DNA of 14,967 nt from an uncultured Lacibacter sp. (GTDB taxonomy: Bacteria; Bacteroidota; Bacteroidia; Chitinophagales; Chitinophagaceae), in contig NZ_CAMLGT010000065.1 of NCBI RefSeq assembly GCF_946479605.1, positions 1 to 14,967 of the forward strand, given 5' to 3'. Shown here piece by piece: positions 1 through 7,740 of the stretch (position 1 is the stretch's first letter; every line of letters starts with the position of its first letter). Position numbers and translations under genes: made by a program. The notes under the pieces were generated by a model. It saw only the letters and a program-made list of their open reading frames with translations. It did no database searches and was not told the DNA's origin.

Positions 1-115
1 CCGCCGGTTTTTGTTTCATCAATAATGAAACATCTTCGTTTATGACTACAGGCTTTTTTTTAGAAGTGCATGCAACCAGCAGAACAGCAGCGATTGTGAT
101 AAACAATTTATACAT
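1..115 (-). CDS. Putative lipoprotein, N-terminal fragment (runs off the left edge)
   Basis: An open frame starts with ATG at 115 and continues past position 1, giving the first 38 residues. They read as a lipoprotein signal: MYKLF, a short hydrophobic core and the lipobox LVAC with the lipid Cys at residue 16, followed by a Lys-rich stretch (TSKKKP). Lys close after the lipid Cys is typical of surface-exported Bacteroidota lipoproteins. The gene follows the DUF4331 pair in the same direction, but a hairpin terminator (146-175) lies between them, so it may have its own promoter or depend on read-through. The mature domain is outside the window, so no function can be given. Confidence 0.6.
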   Translation of the reverse strand, partial: MYKLFITIAAVLLVACTSKKKPVVINEDVSLLMKQKPA

Positions 116-145
116 AAGGAATAATTTGTAGTGATACCTGTGGTT

Positions 146-175
146 AAAAAGGCGAAGGCTTTAACCCTTCGCCTT
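146..175 (-). terminator. Intrinsic terminator after the DUF4331 operon
   Basis: A perfect 10-bp inverted repeat (AAGGCGAAGG at 149-158, CCTTCGCCTT at 166-175) with a 7-nt loop is followed on the minus strand by a run of five T (146-150). It lies 25 bp beyond the stop codon of the gene at 201-725, and the T-run orientation fits termination of that minus-strand unit. Confidence 0.8.
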
Positions 176-200
176 GGTTGCTTCTCTTGGTACGTATAGG

Positions 201-725
201 TTAATGAGGCGTAGCTAAATATGGAAATGAAGTAAGGAATGCTTTGTCATTGGCATCTACATTGTCGCTTGTGAGACCGCTGTTTGCACTGCCATCAGGT
301 CCACCAAAAAGCAGCAGCAGTTCCACATCAATTACATCATCGCCCAAAGCACGGCCTGTTAAAATGTTTGTGCCATCAAAGAAGGTCGTTTTCTTAGTGG
401 TTGACACATTCAGCACATCGGTTACAAGCAAACCAATCAGCTGATCAACATTCTGGCCTAATGCATTTGTTGTATAACCGGGGTTGAGTGCAAGAAAGTT
501 TGTTTTAAACTTATTAAAGAACGCCGCATTCATGGCAGAAGGTGCTGTTGTATTATATGCATCTTTATCAGCCGGAGCATTAAATACGGTATTAATTGCC
601 GGGCGTGCCATCTGATCCTGTATTTCATACACCTGTTGTGTGGCAGGGGTGTTTTCGTTTTTCTTACAGGCTACAAAAAACATTGTTCCTGCAAGTACTG
701 TGTATAAACCTGTTTTGAGTTTCAT
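201..725 (-). CDS. DUF4331-family lipoprotein corresponding to the C-terminal half of DUF4331
   Basis: This 174-residue protein begins with a lipoprotein signal (MKLKTGLYTV, lipobox FVAC, lipid Cys20) followed by KKNEN, a Lys/acidic stretch like Bacteroidota surface-export signals. The mature part resembles the C-terminal half of DUF4331 proteins: an RPAINTVF segment (about 41-48), the GRALGDDVIDVELLLL motif (about 124-139) and an ending LTSDNVDANDKAFLTSFPYLATPH-like tail. The gene 37 bp upstream encodes the N-terminal half of the same family. Both halves have their own export signal, so this is a true gene division and not a broken gene. The two products probably meet in the envelope, with this one lipid-anchored. 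The biochemical role of DUF4331 is not established. Family assignment is from remembered motifs. Confidence 0.75.
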   Translation of the reverse strand: MKLKTGLYTVLAGTMFFVACKKNENTPATQQVYEIQDQMARPAINTVFNAPADKDAYNTTAPSAMNAAFFNKFKTNFLALNPGYTTNALGQNVDQLIGLLVTDVLNVSTTKKTTFFDGTNILTGRALGDDVIDVELLLLFGGPDGSANSGLTSDNVDANDKAFLTSFPYLATPH

Positions 726-762
726 CTGATTATTTTTTTTTGAAGTTAAAATGATGGTTTAC

Positions 763-1422
763 TTAGTTGATAGCTTTCTTTGATTCAGCCCAGACATTTA
801 ATGTGCCGCTTCCACCTAATCTTGACTTTGGAACTTCAATAACAATACTCAATACATTTGTGCCTTTGAAAGCATCAACACCCGGATCGGTAAAACCTGA
901 AGCCATACCACCCACTACTTTTTTATATTGATTCAGGTCAAAAAAGAAAGGATCATCACGTGGGCCTGCAAATACTTTAATACCGTTTTCTTCGCCAATA
1001 ACAGCAGCCTGTCCATACGGTGTTACTTTTGCCTGCACACTAAATGAGCCGGGCGCAATTACACTTCTTGAGCCGGTAGCAGCGGGCTTGTAAGGGCCAT
1101 ACACTCTCATGTTATTATTCATTACAATTGCCTGGATAACGAGGTCTTCCACATTATCGCCCGTGTTATCAATATTAAATTCAATGAGTGTTTTCTCATC
1201 AAATTTGGCAGCGCCTGTTGCAGCAGGTGAAAGCAGGCCTTGTGTGTTGGCAACAAACACAAGGTTGTTTGTGTTTTCACCCTGGAACACATACACATCG
1301 GTAATGTCTGTAGCCTGGTTTGATACAGCAGGTGCATCAAGATGGTCGGCAGCATAAATGATGCCCCCTGTTAAGGCTACTGCTGCAGCAAAAACAGTCA
1401 GTAAAACTTTTCTCTTTTTCAT
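763..1422 (-). CDS. DUF4331-family exported protein corresponding to the N-terminal half of DUF4331
   Basis: This 219-residue protein has a clear Sec signal peptide (MKKRK, hydrophobic core to about residue 20, cleavage near IYA-AD). The mature start ADHLDAP matches the SHREAP/DHxDAP start typical of DUF4331 proteins. Further family-like segments are TDITDVYVF (about 38-46), FNIDNTGDNVEDLVIQ, FAGPRDDPFFFDL (about 151-163) and a closing VLSIVIEVPKSRLG...LNVWAESKK. It ends where full-length DUF4331 proteins continue; the missing part is encoded by the next gene, 37 bp downstream. The start at 1422 places the signal peptide correctly and follows an A-rich leader. Transcription probably begins at the element at 1506-1540, giving a 5' leader of roughly 80 nt. 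Confidence 0.8.
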   Translation of the reverse strand: MKKRKVLLTVFAAAVALTGGIIYAADHLDAPAVSNQATDITDVYVFQGENTNNLVFVANTQGLLSPAATGAAKFDEKTLIEFNIDNTGDNVEDLVIQAIVMNNNMRVYGPYKPAATGSRSVIAPGSFSVQAKVTPYGQAAVIGEENGIKVFAGPRDDPFFFDLNQYKKVVGGMASGFTDPGVDAFKGTNVLSIVIEVPKSRLGGSGTLNVWAESKKAIN

Positions 1423-1505
1423 TGTTTGTTTTTTTGATTTTTAAAAATTGTATAATGGATGGCAGATTTGGTTTTGATTACCCATATTACAGATCAACGG
1501 TGCAG

Positions 1506-1540
1506 GTATAAGAGATACGTTTGCTTCTGCCGATCCGGAT
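1506..1540 (-). promoter_or_regulatory. Candidate alternative-sigma promoter of the DUF4331 operon
   Basis: On the minus strand, ATCC (complement of 1537-1540) is followed after 17 bp by CGTATCTCTTATAC (complement of 1506-1519). The same 14-mer, with ATCC at the same distance, lies in front of the fasciclin gene (2289-2323). No TAnnTTTG housekeeping box is visible between here and the start codon at 1422. The spacing suits an ECF-type -35/-10 pair. The promoter role is inferred from the repetition, position and spacing. Confidence 0.5.
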
Positions 1541-1575
1541 GTTGAAAATGATTTTATTTTCAGCAGAAGTAAGGT

Positions 1576-1605
1576 AAAAGAGGTTAGTAGAAACCAACCT
1601 CTTTT
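1576..1605 (-). terminator. Hairpin terminator after the fasciclin gene
   Basis: A 10-bp inverted repeat, AAAAGAGGTT (1576-1585) and AACCTCTTTT (1596-1605), with a 10-nt loop lies 28 bp past the fasciclin stop codon. The stem is flanked by A/T runs on both sides, so it could work in either direction. On the minus strand it would stop fasciclin transcripts before the DUF4331 promoter. Confidence 0.65.
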
Positions 1606-1633
1606 TTAACCAAAACCAGGACTACATCATTCA

Positions 1634-2212
1634 CTAACCTTTCGGCAAAACAACAGCGTCAATTACATGAATAACACCATTGCTCTGATATACATCTTTT
1701 ATAGTAACGGAAGCCATGCCTCCCTTTTCATCTTTAATCCAGAGTTTGTTATCCTGCATCCACAACCAGAGTTTACCACCTTGTACAGTTGTTAATTCTG
1801 CTTTGCCGTTACCATCTTTAATGAGTTTGGCAATTGATTTGGCGTCTAATTTTCCTGCAACAACATGATAGGTTAGTACGGCCGTAAGCGTTCCTTTGTT
1901 TTCAGGTTTCAGTAATGTTTCAACAGTACCTGCAGGTAATTTTTCGAATGCAGCATTGGTAGGGGCAAATACAGTAAATGGCCCAGCTCCCATTAACGTT
2001 TCAACAAGGCCGGCTGCTTTTACCGCTGCAACAAGTGTTGTGTGATCTTTTGAGTTGACAGCATTTTCAACAATATTTTTTGATGGATACATAGGCGCTC
2101 CACCAACTTCTACTGTTTTCTCTTTCATTTTTGAAGATGAGGTTTGTGCAGATGCTCCTGCAGAAATAAGCATAGCAATAGCTGCAGCTGTAAAAAACTT
2201 TACGCTTTTCAT
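1634..2212 (-). CDS. Fasciclin (FAS1) domain exported protein
   Basis: This 192-residue protein has a Sec signal peptide ([19 protein letters not shown], cleavage after ASA at about residue 22) and one FAS1 domain covering most of the rest. The FAS1 H1 box [11 protein letters not shown] is at 79-89, the central YHVV at 115-118, and the H2 box [13 protein letters not shown] at 178-190. FAS1 domains are extracellular or periplasmic adhesion or binding modules; here no ligand can be deduced. Two inserted WLW/LWIKD-type strands between H1 and H2 are usual for bacterial single-domain forms. The gene is a monocistronic unit, with the candidate promoter at 2289-2323 upstream and a terminator at 1576-1605 downstream. 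The shared promoter element suggests co-regulation with the DUF4331 pair. Confidence 0.92.
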   Translation of the reverse strand: MKSVKFFTAAAIAMLISAGASAQTSSSKMKEKTVEVGGAPMYPSKNIVENAVNSKDHTTLVAAVKAAGLVETLMGAGPFTVFAPTNAAFEKLPAGTVETLLKPENKGTLTAVLTYHVVAGKLDAKSIAKLIKDGNGKAELTTVQGGKLWLWMQDNKLWIKDEKGGMASVTIKDVYQSNGVIHVIDAVVLPKG

Positions 2213-2288
2213 TTTGTTGTGTTTTTAAAATTGATATGAATAGTTTACTTCAACAGTGGAACTGTTTGCACTTCGTTATTTGAGTGAA

Positions 2289-2323
2289 GTATAAGAGATA
2301 CGGAAGAGGAGTTGGGGTTGGAT
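2289..2323 (-). promoter_or_regulatory. Candidate alternative-sigma promoter of the fasciclin gene
   Basis: The minus strand carries ATCC (complement of 2320-2323), a 17-bp spacer and CGTATCTCTTATAC (complement of 2289-2302), 77 bp upstream of the fasciclin ATG. It is identical in both boxes and spacing to the element at 1506-1540, while the spacer sequences differ. That pattern fits a promoter rather than a recent duplication. No TAnnTTTG box is seen downstream of it. Confidence 0.5.
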
Positions 2324-2347
2324 TTAACGCAGTAATTTTTTTTTAAA

Positions 2348-2379
2348 ATAAAGCGCCCCGCATTTGCGGGGCGCTTTAT
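2348..2379 (-). terminator. Strong intrinsic terminator after metH
   Basis: A perfect 14-bp inverted repeat (2348-2361 and 2366-2379; GC core GCGCCCCGC/GCGGGGCGC) with a 4-nt loop starts 13 bp past the metH stop codon. On the minus strand the stem runs into TTTATTTT, an adequate U-tract. Confidence 0.85.
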
Positions 2380-2392
2380 GTATTTGGGAAGA

Positions 2393-5113
2393 TCATTCTA
2401 AAATCGGTCGCAACCATCTTGTTGCTTCTTCGATACTCATGCCTTTGCGTTTGGTATAATCTTCTAACTGATCGTTACTGATTTTACCTACACCAAAATA
2501 TTTACTGTCAGGATGTGCAAAGTACCAACCGCAAACAGACGATGCAGGATACATCGCCAACGATTCGGTTAAATGAATACCGGTAGCTTCTTCGCCGCCA
2601 AGTAAACTAAACAATTTGTATTTCTCTGTATGATCGGGACATGCAGGATAGCCCGGTGCCGGACGAATACCCATGTATTGTTCTTTGATGAGGTCTTCGT
2701 TACTCAGTGCTTCCTCTTTTGCATAACCCCAGAACTCTTTTCGTGTGCGCTCGTGCAAGCACTCCGCAAATGCTTCGGCTAAACGATCGGCCAATGCCTG
2801 TAGTGTGATCTTATTGTAATCATCGTGTGCTGCTTCAAAACGTTTGATGTGTTCTTCGATGCCGTGGATGGTAACGGAGAAAGCACCGAGGTAGTCAGTA
2901 GCCGGTAGTTGTGAGTCGTTAGCCGGTTTAATAAAATCAGCCAGCGAAATATTTGGTTGCCCCTCTGCCTTTTTTATTTGCTGACGAAGGAACTCTAATC
3001 GAACTTCTGCATTCGTACTTCGTACTTCCACACTGTCTTTTCCGTCGCTGTTTGCCGGCCAGAAACCAACGGTGCCTTTTGCACTCAACCATTTCTCAGC
3101 AATAATTTTATCCAGCAATGCATTGGCATCGTTGTACAGTTTGGTTGCTTCTGCACCCACTACTTTATCTGTCAATATATCGGGGAAGTTGCCATGGAGT
3201 TCCCAAGCAATAAAGAAAGGTTTCCAGTCGATATACTTGCGGAGCTCGGCCAAATCGTAATCGGCAAAAACCTTTGTGCCGGTAAATGTTGGTGCAACAG
3301 GTTGGTAGTTACTCCAATCGATTTTTGTTTTGTTCGCCTGCGCTTCTGCTAAACTTAAAAACTGCTTTACAACTTTCTTGTTATTAAAATCATCCCGCAG
3401 CTTATCGTATTCTGCTTTTAAGTTGCCGAGGAATTCCGGTTTCTGCTCCTGATTTAATAAATTACCTGCTACTGTTACACTACGACTTGCATCGAGTACA
3501 TGTATTACGCCTTCTTCGTATTGTGGTGCAATTTTTACTGCTGTATGCATCCGTGATGTAGTTGCGCCGCCAATGAGCAACGGTTGCTTCATGCCCCGGC
3601 GTTTCATTTCGTGAGCCACATGCACCATTTCATCAAGCGATGGTGTAATCAATCCACTCAAACCAATGATATCTACATTTTCTTTTTGTGCCGTATCCAG
3701 AATTTTATCAGTCGGCACCATTACACCCATATCAATTACTTCATACCCGTTACAACCTAATACAACTCCCACAATATTTTTTCCAATATCATGTACATCG
3801 CCTTTTACTGTTGCTAATAAAATTTTTGCAGCACCGGCACTTTCTTCATTCACCGTTCCTGCTGCCAGATGTGCCTGTTTGCGGTCTTCTTTTTCCTGTT
3901 CGATGTAAGGCGTAAGTACAGCCACACTCTTCTTCATGACCCTTGCGCTCTTTACTACCTGTGGTAAAAACATTTTACCGGCGCCAAATAAATCACCCAC
4001 CACATCCATGCCGGCCATTAATGGTCCTTCAATTACTTCCAAAGGAGCGCTGTATTTTAAACGGGCTTCTTCAGTATCGGCTTCAATATAATCGGTAATA
4101 CCATTTACCAGCGAATGTTTCAAGCGCTCTTCTACCGATGTGTTGCGCCATGCTTCATCTTTTACTGTTTCTTTTCCTTTCGACTTTACCGTTTCTGCAA
4201 ACGCAATGAGTTTGTCAGTGGCTTCGTTGTTGTCGTTATTGCGGTTGAGGATTACATCTTCGCACAACTCTCTTAACTGCGGTTCAATTTCATCGTACAC
4301 CACTAACTGACCGGCGTTCACAATGCCCATGTCCATACCTGCTTTAATGGCATGGAACAGAAACACACTGTGCATGGCTTCCCGCACATGATCGTTACCA
4401 CGGAATGAAAAAGAAAGGTTACTTACACCACCACTGATTTTGGCAAGGGGCATCAGCTGTTTAATCTCTCTGGTGGCTTCAATAAAATCAACACCGTAAT
4501 TGTTGTGTTCTTCCATACCCGTTGCCAGGGCAAAAATATTGGGGTCGAAGATGATATCCTGTGGATCGAAACCAACCTGCTCAGTTAAAATTTTATAAGC
4601 ACGGTGACAGATCTCTACTTTCCGTTCTTTGGTATCAGCCTGTCCAACTTCATCAAAAGCCATCACTACAACGGCAGCACCATACATGTAGCAGGTACGT
4701 GCCTGTTCAATAAATTTATCAACTCCTTCTTTCATGGAAATAGAGTTGACAATGCATTTCCCTTGCACACATTTTAAACCTGCTTCAATGATCTCGAATT
4801 TCGATGAGTCGATCATGACCGGAATTTTTGCAATATCCGGTTCGCTCTGCAACAGGTTGATGAAGGTGGTCATGGCTTGCACGCCGTCGAGCAATGCATC
4901 ATCCATGTTTACATCAATGATCTGTGCACCGTTCTCTACCTGCTGGCGTGCAATGCTCAGTGCCTCTTCGTATTTATTTTCTTTAATGAGGCGTGCAAAT
5001 TTCTTGGAGCCGGTAACGTTGGTACGTTCACCTACGTTAATAAAATTTGTTTCAGGACGAACCACTAATGGTTCTAATCCTGAAAAGCGGCTGTATGGTT
5101 TAATGCTGGTCAT
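2393..5113 (-). CDS. metH: Methionine synthase, folate/cobalamin/reactivation subunit (MetH C-terminal part)
   Basis: This 906-residue protein carries the last three modules of cobalamin-dependent methionine synthase and transfers a methyl group from methyltetrahydrofolate through B12 to homocysteine. The pterin-binding domain starts at about residue 24 ([12 protein letters not shown], then [13 protein letters not shown] near 65-77 and [11 protein letters not shown] at 100-110). The B12 cap and Rossmann domains follow at about 320-560, with the cobalt-ligand motif DVHDIG (His441) and [19 protein letters not shown]. The C-terminal AdoMet-dependent reactivation domain has [15 protein letters not shown] and the closing [12 protein letters not shown]. 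No homocysteine domain is present; the gene 36 bp upstream supplies it. The combined length (906 + 336) equals a normal one-piece MetH of about 1230 residues. A strong terminator follows the gene. Confidence 0.95.
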   Translation of the reverse strand: MTSIKPYSRFSGLEPLVVRPETNFINVGERTNVTGSKKFARLIKENKYEEALSIARQQVENGAQIIDVNMDDALLDGVQAMTTFINLLQSEPDIAKIPVMIDSSKFEIIEAGLKCVQGKCIVNSISMKEGVDKFIEQARTCYMYGAAVVVMAFDEVGQADTKERKVEICHRAYKILTEQVGFDPQDIIFDPNIFALATGMEEHNNYGVDFIEATREIKQLMPLAKISGGVSNLSFSFRGNDHVREAMHSVFLFHAIKAGMDMGIVNAGQLVVYDEIEPQLRELCEDVILNRNNDNNEATDKLIAFAETVKSKGKETVKDEAWRNTSVEERLKHSLVNGITDYIEADTEEARLKYSAPLEVIEGPLMAGMDVVGDLFGAGKMFLPQVVKSARVMKKSVAVLTPYIEQEKEDRKQAHLAAGTVNEESAGAAKILLATVKGDVHDIGKNIVGVVLGCNGYEVIDMGVMVPTDKILDTAQKENVDIIGLSGLITPSLDEMVHVAHEMKRRGMKQPLLIGGATTSRMHTAVKIAPQYEEGVIHVLDASRSVTVAGNLLNQEQKPEFLGNLKAEYDKLRDDFNNKKVVKQFLSLAEAQANKTKIDWSNYQPVAPTFTGTKVFADYDLAELRKYIDWKPFFIAWELHGNFPDILTDKVVGAEATKLYNDANALLDKIIAEKWLSAKGTVGFWPANSDGKDSVEVRSTNAEVRLEFLRQQIKKAEGQPNISLADFIKPANDSQLPATDYLGAFSVTIHGIEEHIKRFEAAHDDYNKITLQALADRLAEAFAECLHERTRKEFWGYAKEEALSNEDLIKEQYMGIRPAPGYPACPDHTEKYKLFSLLGGEEATGIHLTESLAMYPASSVCGWYFAHPDSKYFGVGKISNDQLEDYTKRKGMSIEEATRWLRPILE
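3015..3028. repeat. Tandem 7-bp repeat inside metH
   Basis: Two perfect tandem copies of GTACTTC (3015-3021, 3022-3028) are preceded by an imperfect continuation (ATTC). They encode part of [11 protein letters not shown] in the metH reactivation-domain region. Reading frame is preserved. Confidence 0.45.
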
Positions 5114-5149
5114 TTCTTTTTCTTCGTTGTGGCTTCGTAGTTCAAATAA

Positions 5150-6160
5150 TTACAATGCGGCTTCCACTACCGGTAATGGTCTTGGTTGAATCTTTTTTAC
5201 ATGCTCGGCAATGTGTTTGATATGATCGGGTGTGGTGCCGCAGCAGCCACCCACAATATTTACCCAACCTTCTTTTGCCCATTCTTCCAAATAATGACCG
5301 GTATCTTCAGGTCGTTCATCGTACTCGCCCATGGCGTTTGGTAAGCCTGCGTTGGGATAAGCCGACACATAACAGGAAGCGATCTGTGATAACTCTTCAA
5401 TATGCGGACGCATTTCATGTGCACCCAAGGCACAGTTCAAACCTACACTCAATGGTTTTGCATGCATTACCGAAATGTAAAATGCTTCGAGTGTTTGTCC
5501 ACTGAGTGTGCGGCCACTGGCATCGGTAATGGTTCCGCTGATCATGATCGGCAGTTCCGGTTTATGTATATCCTGGAAATATTTCTTGATAGCGAAGATG
5601 GCTCCTTTGGCATTGAGCGTATCAAAGATGGTTTCGATCAACAGAAGATCTACACCACCATCCACCAATCCTTTAACCTGTTCGTAATACGCTGCTACTA
5701 CTTCATCAAACGTAACAGCACGATAGCCGGGGTTATTTACATCGGGCGACAGCGATAATGTTTTGTTGAGCGGCCCAATAGCACCTGCCACAAACCTTGG
5801 TTTGGTTGGATCTTTCTTTGTATAATCATCAGCGGCTTTTCTTGCCAACCGTGCTCCTTCTACATTCATTTCATACACATACTCCTGTAATTCAAAATCT
5901 GCTTGTGGTATGGATGTAGCTGCAAAGGTGTTTGTTTCAATAATATCCGCTCCTGCTTCCAGGTATTCACGATGAATTCCTTCAACAATACCGGGTTGTG
6001 TAAGATTGAGGATGTCGCTGTTATTTTTTAAATCGATATGCCAGTGTTTGAATCGTTCGCCACGATATGTTGCTTCTGTTGGTTTATGACGCTGGATCAT
6101 GGTACCCATTGCACCGTCGATCACTAAAATTCTTTTCTGAAGTTCTTTTCTGATGTCCAT
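5150..6160 (-). CDS. Methionine synthase, homocysteine-binding subunit (MetH N-terminal part)
   Basis: This 336-residue protein is a homocysteine S-methyltransferase domain equal to the first module of MetH. It has the start motif [13 protein letters not shown] (11-23), [10 protein letters not shown] (73-82) and the three zinc-ligand cysteines that activate homocysteine: Cys243 in GLNCALGA and Cys306/Cys307 in VGGCCGT. The protein ends cleanly (VVEAAL, stop) and the next gene, 36 bp downstream, starts at the folate domain, so the division lies at the natural inter-domain linker. The two subunits must act together to make methionine in the cytoplasm. It could be named as a homocysteine S-methyltransferase family protein, but the context makes it a MetH subunit. 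The ATG at 6160 is preceded by a leader of about 200 nt with stem-loops. Confidence 0.93.
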   Translation of the reverse strand: MDIRKELQKRILVIDGAMGTMIQRHKPTEATYRGERFKHWHIDLKNNSDILNLTQPGIVEGIHREYLEAGADIIETNTFAATSIPQADFELQEYVYEMNVEGARLARKAADDYTKKDPTKPRFVAGAIGPLNKTLSLSPDVNNPGYRAVTFDEVVAAYYEQVKGLVDGGVDLLLIETIFDTLNAKGAIFAIKKYFQDIHKPELPIMISGTITDASGRTLSGQTLEAFYISVMHAKPLSVGLNCALGAHEMRPHIEELSQIASCYVSAYPNAGLPNAMGEYDERPEDTGHYLEEWAKEGWVNIVGGCCGTTPDHIKHIAEHVKKIQPRPLPVVEAAL

Positions 6161-6164
6161 AGTT

Positions 6165-6330
6165 TATCCGTTTTGCTGCTGAATGTTTTGCATTCCAGGC
6201 AGAATGAATAATGTAAGACGGATATAAAGCAGGGCAAAACAAGTAACATCAGCAAACAGCTGACAACTCTGTATGAACTATAAACGCTTGGGAAAACCGG
6301 GTGAGAGTTTTTATTCACGTTTATTAGTTC
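6165..6330 (-). promoter_or_regulatory. Structured 5' leader of the metH operon, possible cis-regulatory RNA
   Basis: Between the predicted promoter (6371-6400) and the ATG at 6160, three inverted-repeat systems can be read on the minus strand. (a) GAACTAATAAACG (6318-6330) pairs with CGTTTATAGTTC (6275-6286) over 12 bp with one bulged base and a 31-nt loop that can form its own 6-bp stem. (b) TCAGC/GCTGA (6249-6263) is a 5-bp stem with a 5-nt loop. (c) TATCCGT (6218-6224) pairs with ACGGATA (6165-6171), enclosing CTGC/GCAG and GAATG/CATTC stems. Stem (c) ends 4 nt before the start codon, so it could hide the ribosome site. No SAM-I core and no cobalamin B12 box (GCCACTG) was found. Function is inferred only. 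Confidence 0.4.
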
Positions 6331-6370
6331 TGTTTGGCCGAACAATAAACAAATCCGCCGTAATCAGGTG

Positions 6371-6400
6371 CAAATGTAAATGAAAAACACGCACCAACAA
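6371..6400 (-). promoter_or_regulatory. Housekeeping-type promoter of the metH operon
   Basis: The minus strand reads TTG (complement of 6398-6400), 19 bp, then TACATTTG (complement of 6371-6378), a perfect match to the Bacteroidota -7 box TAnnTTTG with a near-consensus -33 box. Transcription would start near 6364, leaving a 5' leader of about 200 nt. Confidence 0.55.
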
Positions 6401-6427
6401 GGGGTAATGCTCTTTTGAAGCCCCGGA

Positions 6428-6811
6428 CTAATTCCGGGTAAACTGGAGTTGTCCGTCCTGCGATGGACTATCGTCTTTGAGTTTAATGCTGTTGGTAGTC
6501 AGTTCTGTTTTAAGCCAGTTGCCATTAAGTTCGCTTAAAGGAGTACTGCTGAAGTTGATATTTATGCGTGTTTCGGTTTGGCTCCAGGTGCCGGTAATTG
6601 TTGATGAGCTGCCATGCGCCATGAATGTGCCGCCATTTAAAAACATGAAATAATAATTGCTGTAAGCGGATGTTTTATCCTGTACATCCCAGAAATAGCT
6701 GATGCGCCATGTGCCCGACGTAATATCCACCGGGTTATTATTTTCTGTGCCATTCTTTTTACAGGCGGCAAGCAAGGTTGCCAGCAAAAGGATCAATAGT
6801 GTGTTACGCAT
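6428..6811 (-). CDS. Small lipocalin-like lipoprotein
   Basis: This 127-residue protein has a lipoprotein signal (MRNTLLILLLATLLAAC, lipid Cys17) followed by KKNGTEN, a Lys-rich start usual for exported Bacteroidota lipoproteins. The mature part is predicted all-beta: SGTWRISYFWD (about 31-41), a FLNGGTFMAHG strand pair, GTWSQTETRININF and a closing LQFTRN. This pattern (GTW start, repeated short strands, second GTW) resembles the lipocalin-like/DUF families common in Bacteroidota, but no ligand can be named. It is the last gene of the five-gene operon, 26 bp after DUF5777. A 6-bp hairpin straddles its stop codon but has no U-tract. Confidence 0.7.
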   Translation of the reverse strand: MRNTLLILLLATLLAACKKNGTENNNPVDITSGTWRISYFWDVQDKTSAYSNYYFMFLNGGTFMAHGSSSTITGTWSQTETRININFSSTPLSELNGNWLKTELTTNSIKLKDDSPSQDGQLQFTRN

Positions 6812-6837
6812 AGATTGTTTGATTGGCTGCCAAGGTA

Positions 6838-7740
6838 TCAGCGTCTTTTTCTTTGCAAGTTAAACATCCTTGAAATATTGAAGCCAAAGAGAATATTTCC
6901 TTTGCCCCAGCTTCCGGCTGTTTCGCTGATGAAAGTACGCTCCGTCATACCACGTGAATTGGTGAAATGCAGTTGAAACACATGTCCGGCGGTTTCTATA
7001 TCAAATCCAATGGAGAACGAATTGGTGGTGCCTTCAAAACGGGAGCCGGGAAAGAGGTAGTAATATTCGGCATTAACCGATACCATTTGTGTTATACGTT
7101 GCCTGCCGCCAATACCCAGTGCAAGAATATCGTTTGGATCAGTAGCTTTTGTTACAAGATTATAATGCACAAGGGTGGGCATCAGTTGCAAAGCTGTACC
7201 CTCTGAAAACTTACGTGCAAGAATAAGCTGGTGGGCATACTGTAAACGTGATGAAAATAAATTATCTCTTGTCGGGTCCTGCCATTTTAATGTAGTGAGC
7301 ATAATGGATGATGCAATGGCTGCACTGAATGGCATGTTCTTTTCACCTTTGCTCTGGCGAAGAAAGCGGTACTTAACAAAACCATCGTATTGCTTTTGAT
7401 AAGTGCTTCTGCCCACGCCTATCATCAGGTTGGGTGCAAGACCAAAATCAAAACTCATCCGCATGCTGGCATTGTCTAATCCAAATAATTCATACAGGCC
7501 ACCGTTAAGCGTACCGAAACGGTGAGCTATACGAAAGTCCATCATCCCTTTGGGAATAATTTCAATGGAATGACCGTTAATGATACGTGATGATTGAAAC
7601 GTATAATTGATGTATTCTGTTTTTGCTTTTTGTTTGCCGGAGTCCAGTTCATTGTTCAGGTCAACTTCCTGTGCATGGAGGAAAGAAGCGTTGGTGACGA
7701 TCAGCAAAAACAGGAACTGTAGTTGATAGCGCATGATCAT
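6838..7740 (-). CDS. DUF5777-family beta-barrel-like envelope protein
   Basis: This 300-residue protein has a signal peptide (MIMRYQLQFLFLLIVTNASFLHAQ). The mature region matches DUF5777 as I remember it: SSRIINGHSIEIIPKGMMDFRIAHRFG (starting near residue 50, read in two parts), YELFGLDNASMR, LMIGVGRSTYQKQYDGFVKYRFLRQ (two parts) and many amphipathic strands to the end, suggesting an outer-membrane barrel. Its first ATG overlaps the YceI stop codon (TAATG), so translation is probably coupled; a second ATG two codons later is an alternative start. DUF5777 genes typically sit beside YceI and cytochrome c genes in Bacteroidota, as here. The function is not established; an outer-membrane partner of the electron-carrier proteins is a guess from context. 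Confidence 0.8.
   Translation of the reverse strand: MIMRYQLQFLFLLIVTNASFLHAQEVDLNNELDSGKQKAKTEYINYTFQSSRIINGHSIEIIPKGMMDFRIAHRFGTLNGGLYELFGLDNASMRMSFDFGLAPNLMIGVGRSTYQKQYDGFVKYRFLRQSKGEKNMPFSAAIASSIMLTTLKWQDPTRDNLFSSRLQYAHQLILARKFSEGTALQLMPTLVHYNLVTKATDPNDILALGIGGRQRITQMVSVNAEYYYLFPGSRFEGTTNSFSIGFDIETAGHVFQLHFTNSRGMTERTFISETAGSWGKGNILFGFNISRMFNLQRKRR

Noticed and set aside
726..762. Frameshift or nonsense break dividing DUF4331
   Set aside because: The downstream half has its own lipoprotein signal peptide and start, so the division is a real two-gene arrangement.
4734..5189. 151-codon open frame on the plus strand opposite metH
   Set aside because: It is fully antisense to well-conserved metH sequence and its translation shows no domain pattern.
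6161..6364. SAM-I or cobalamin riboswitch before metH
   Set aside because: Neither the GAG-rich SAM-I core nor the GCCACTG B12 box was found; only unassigned stems are present.
6422..6438. Terminator at the end of the lipocalin-like gene (CCCGGA/TCCGGG)
   Set aside because: The stem is only 6 bp, overlaps the stop codon and is followed by GCTTCAAAAG on the minus strand, not a U-tract.
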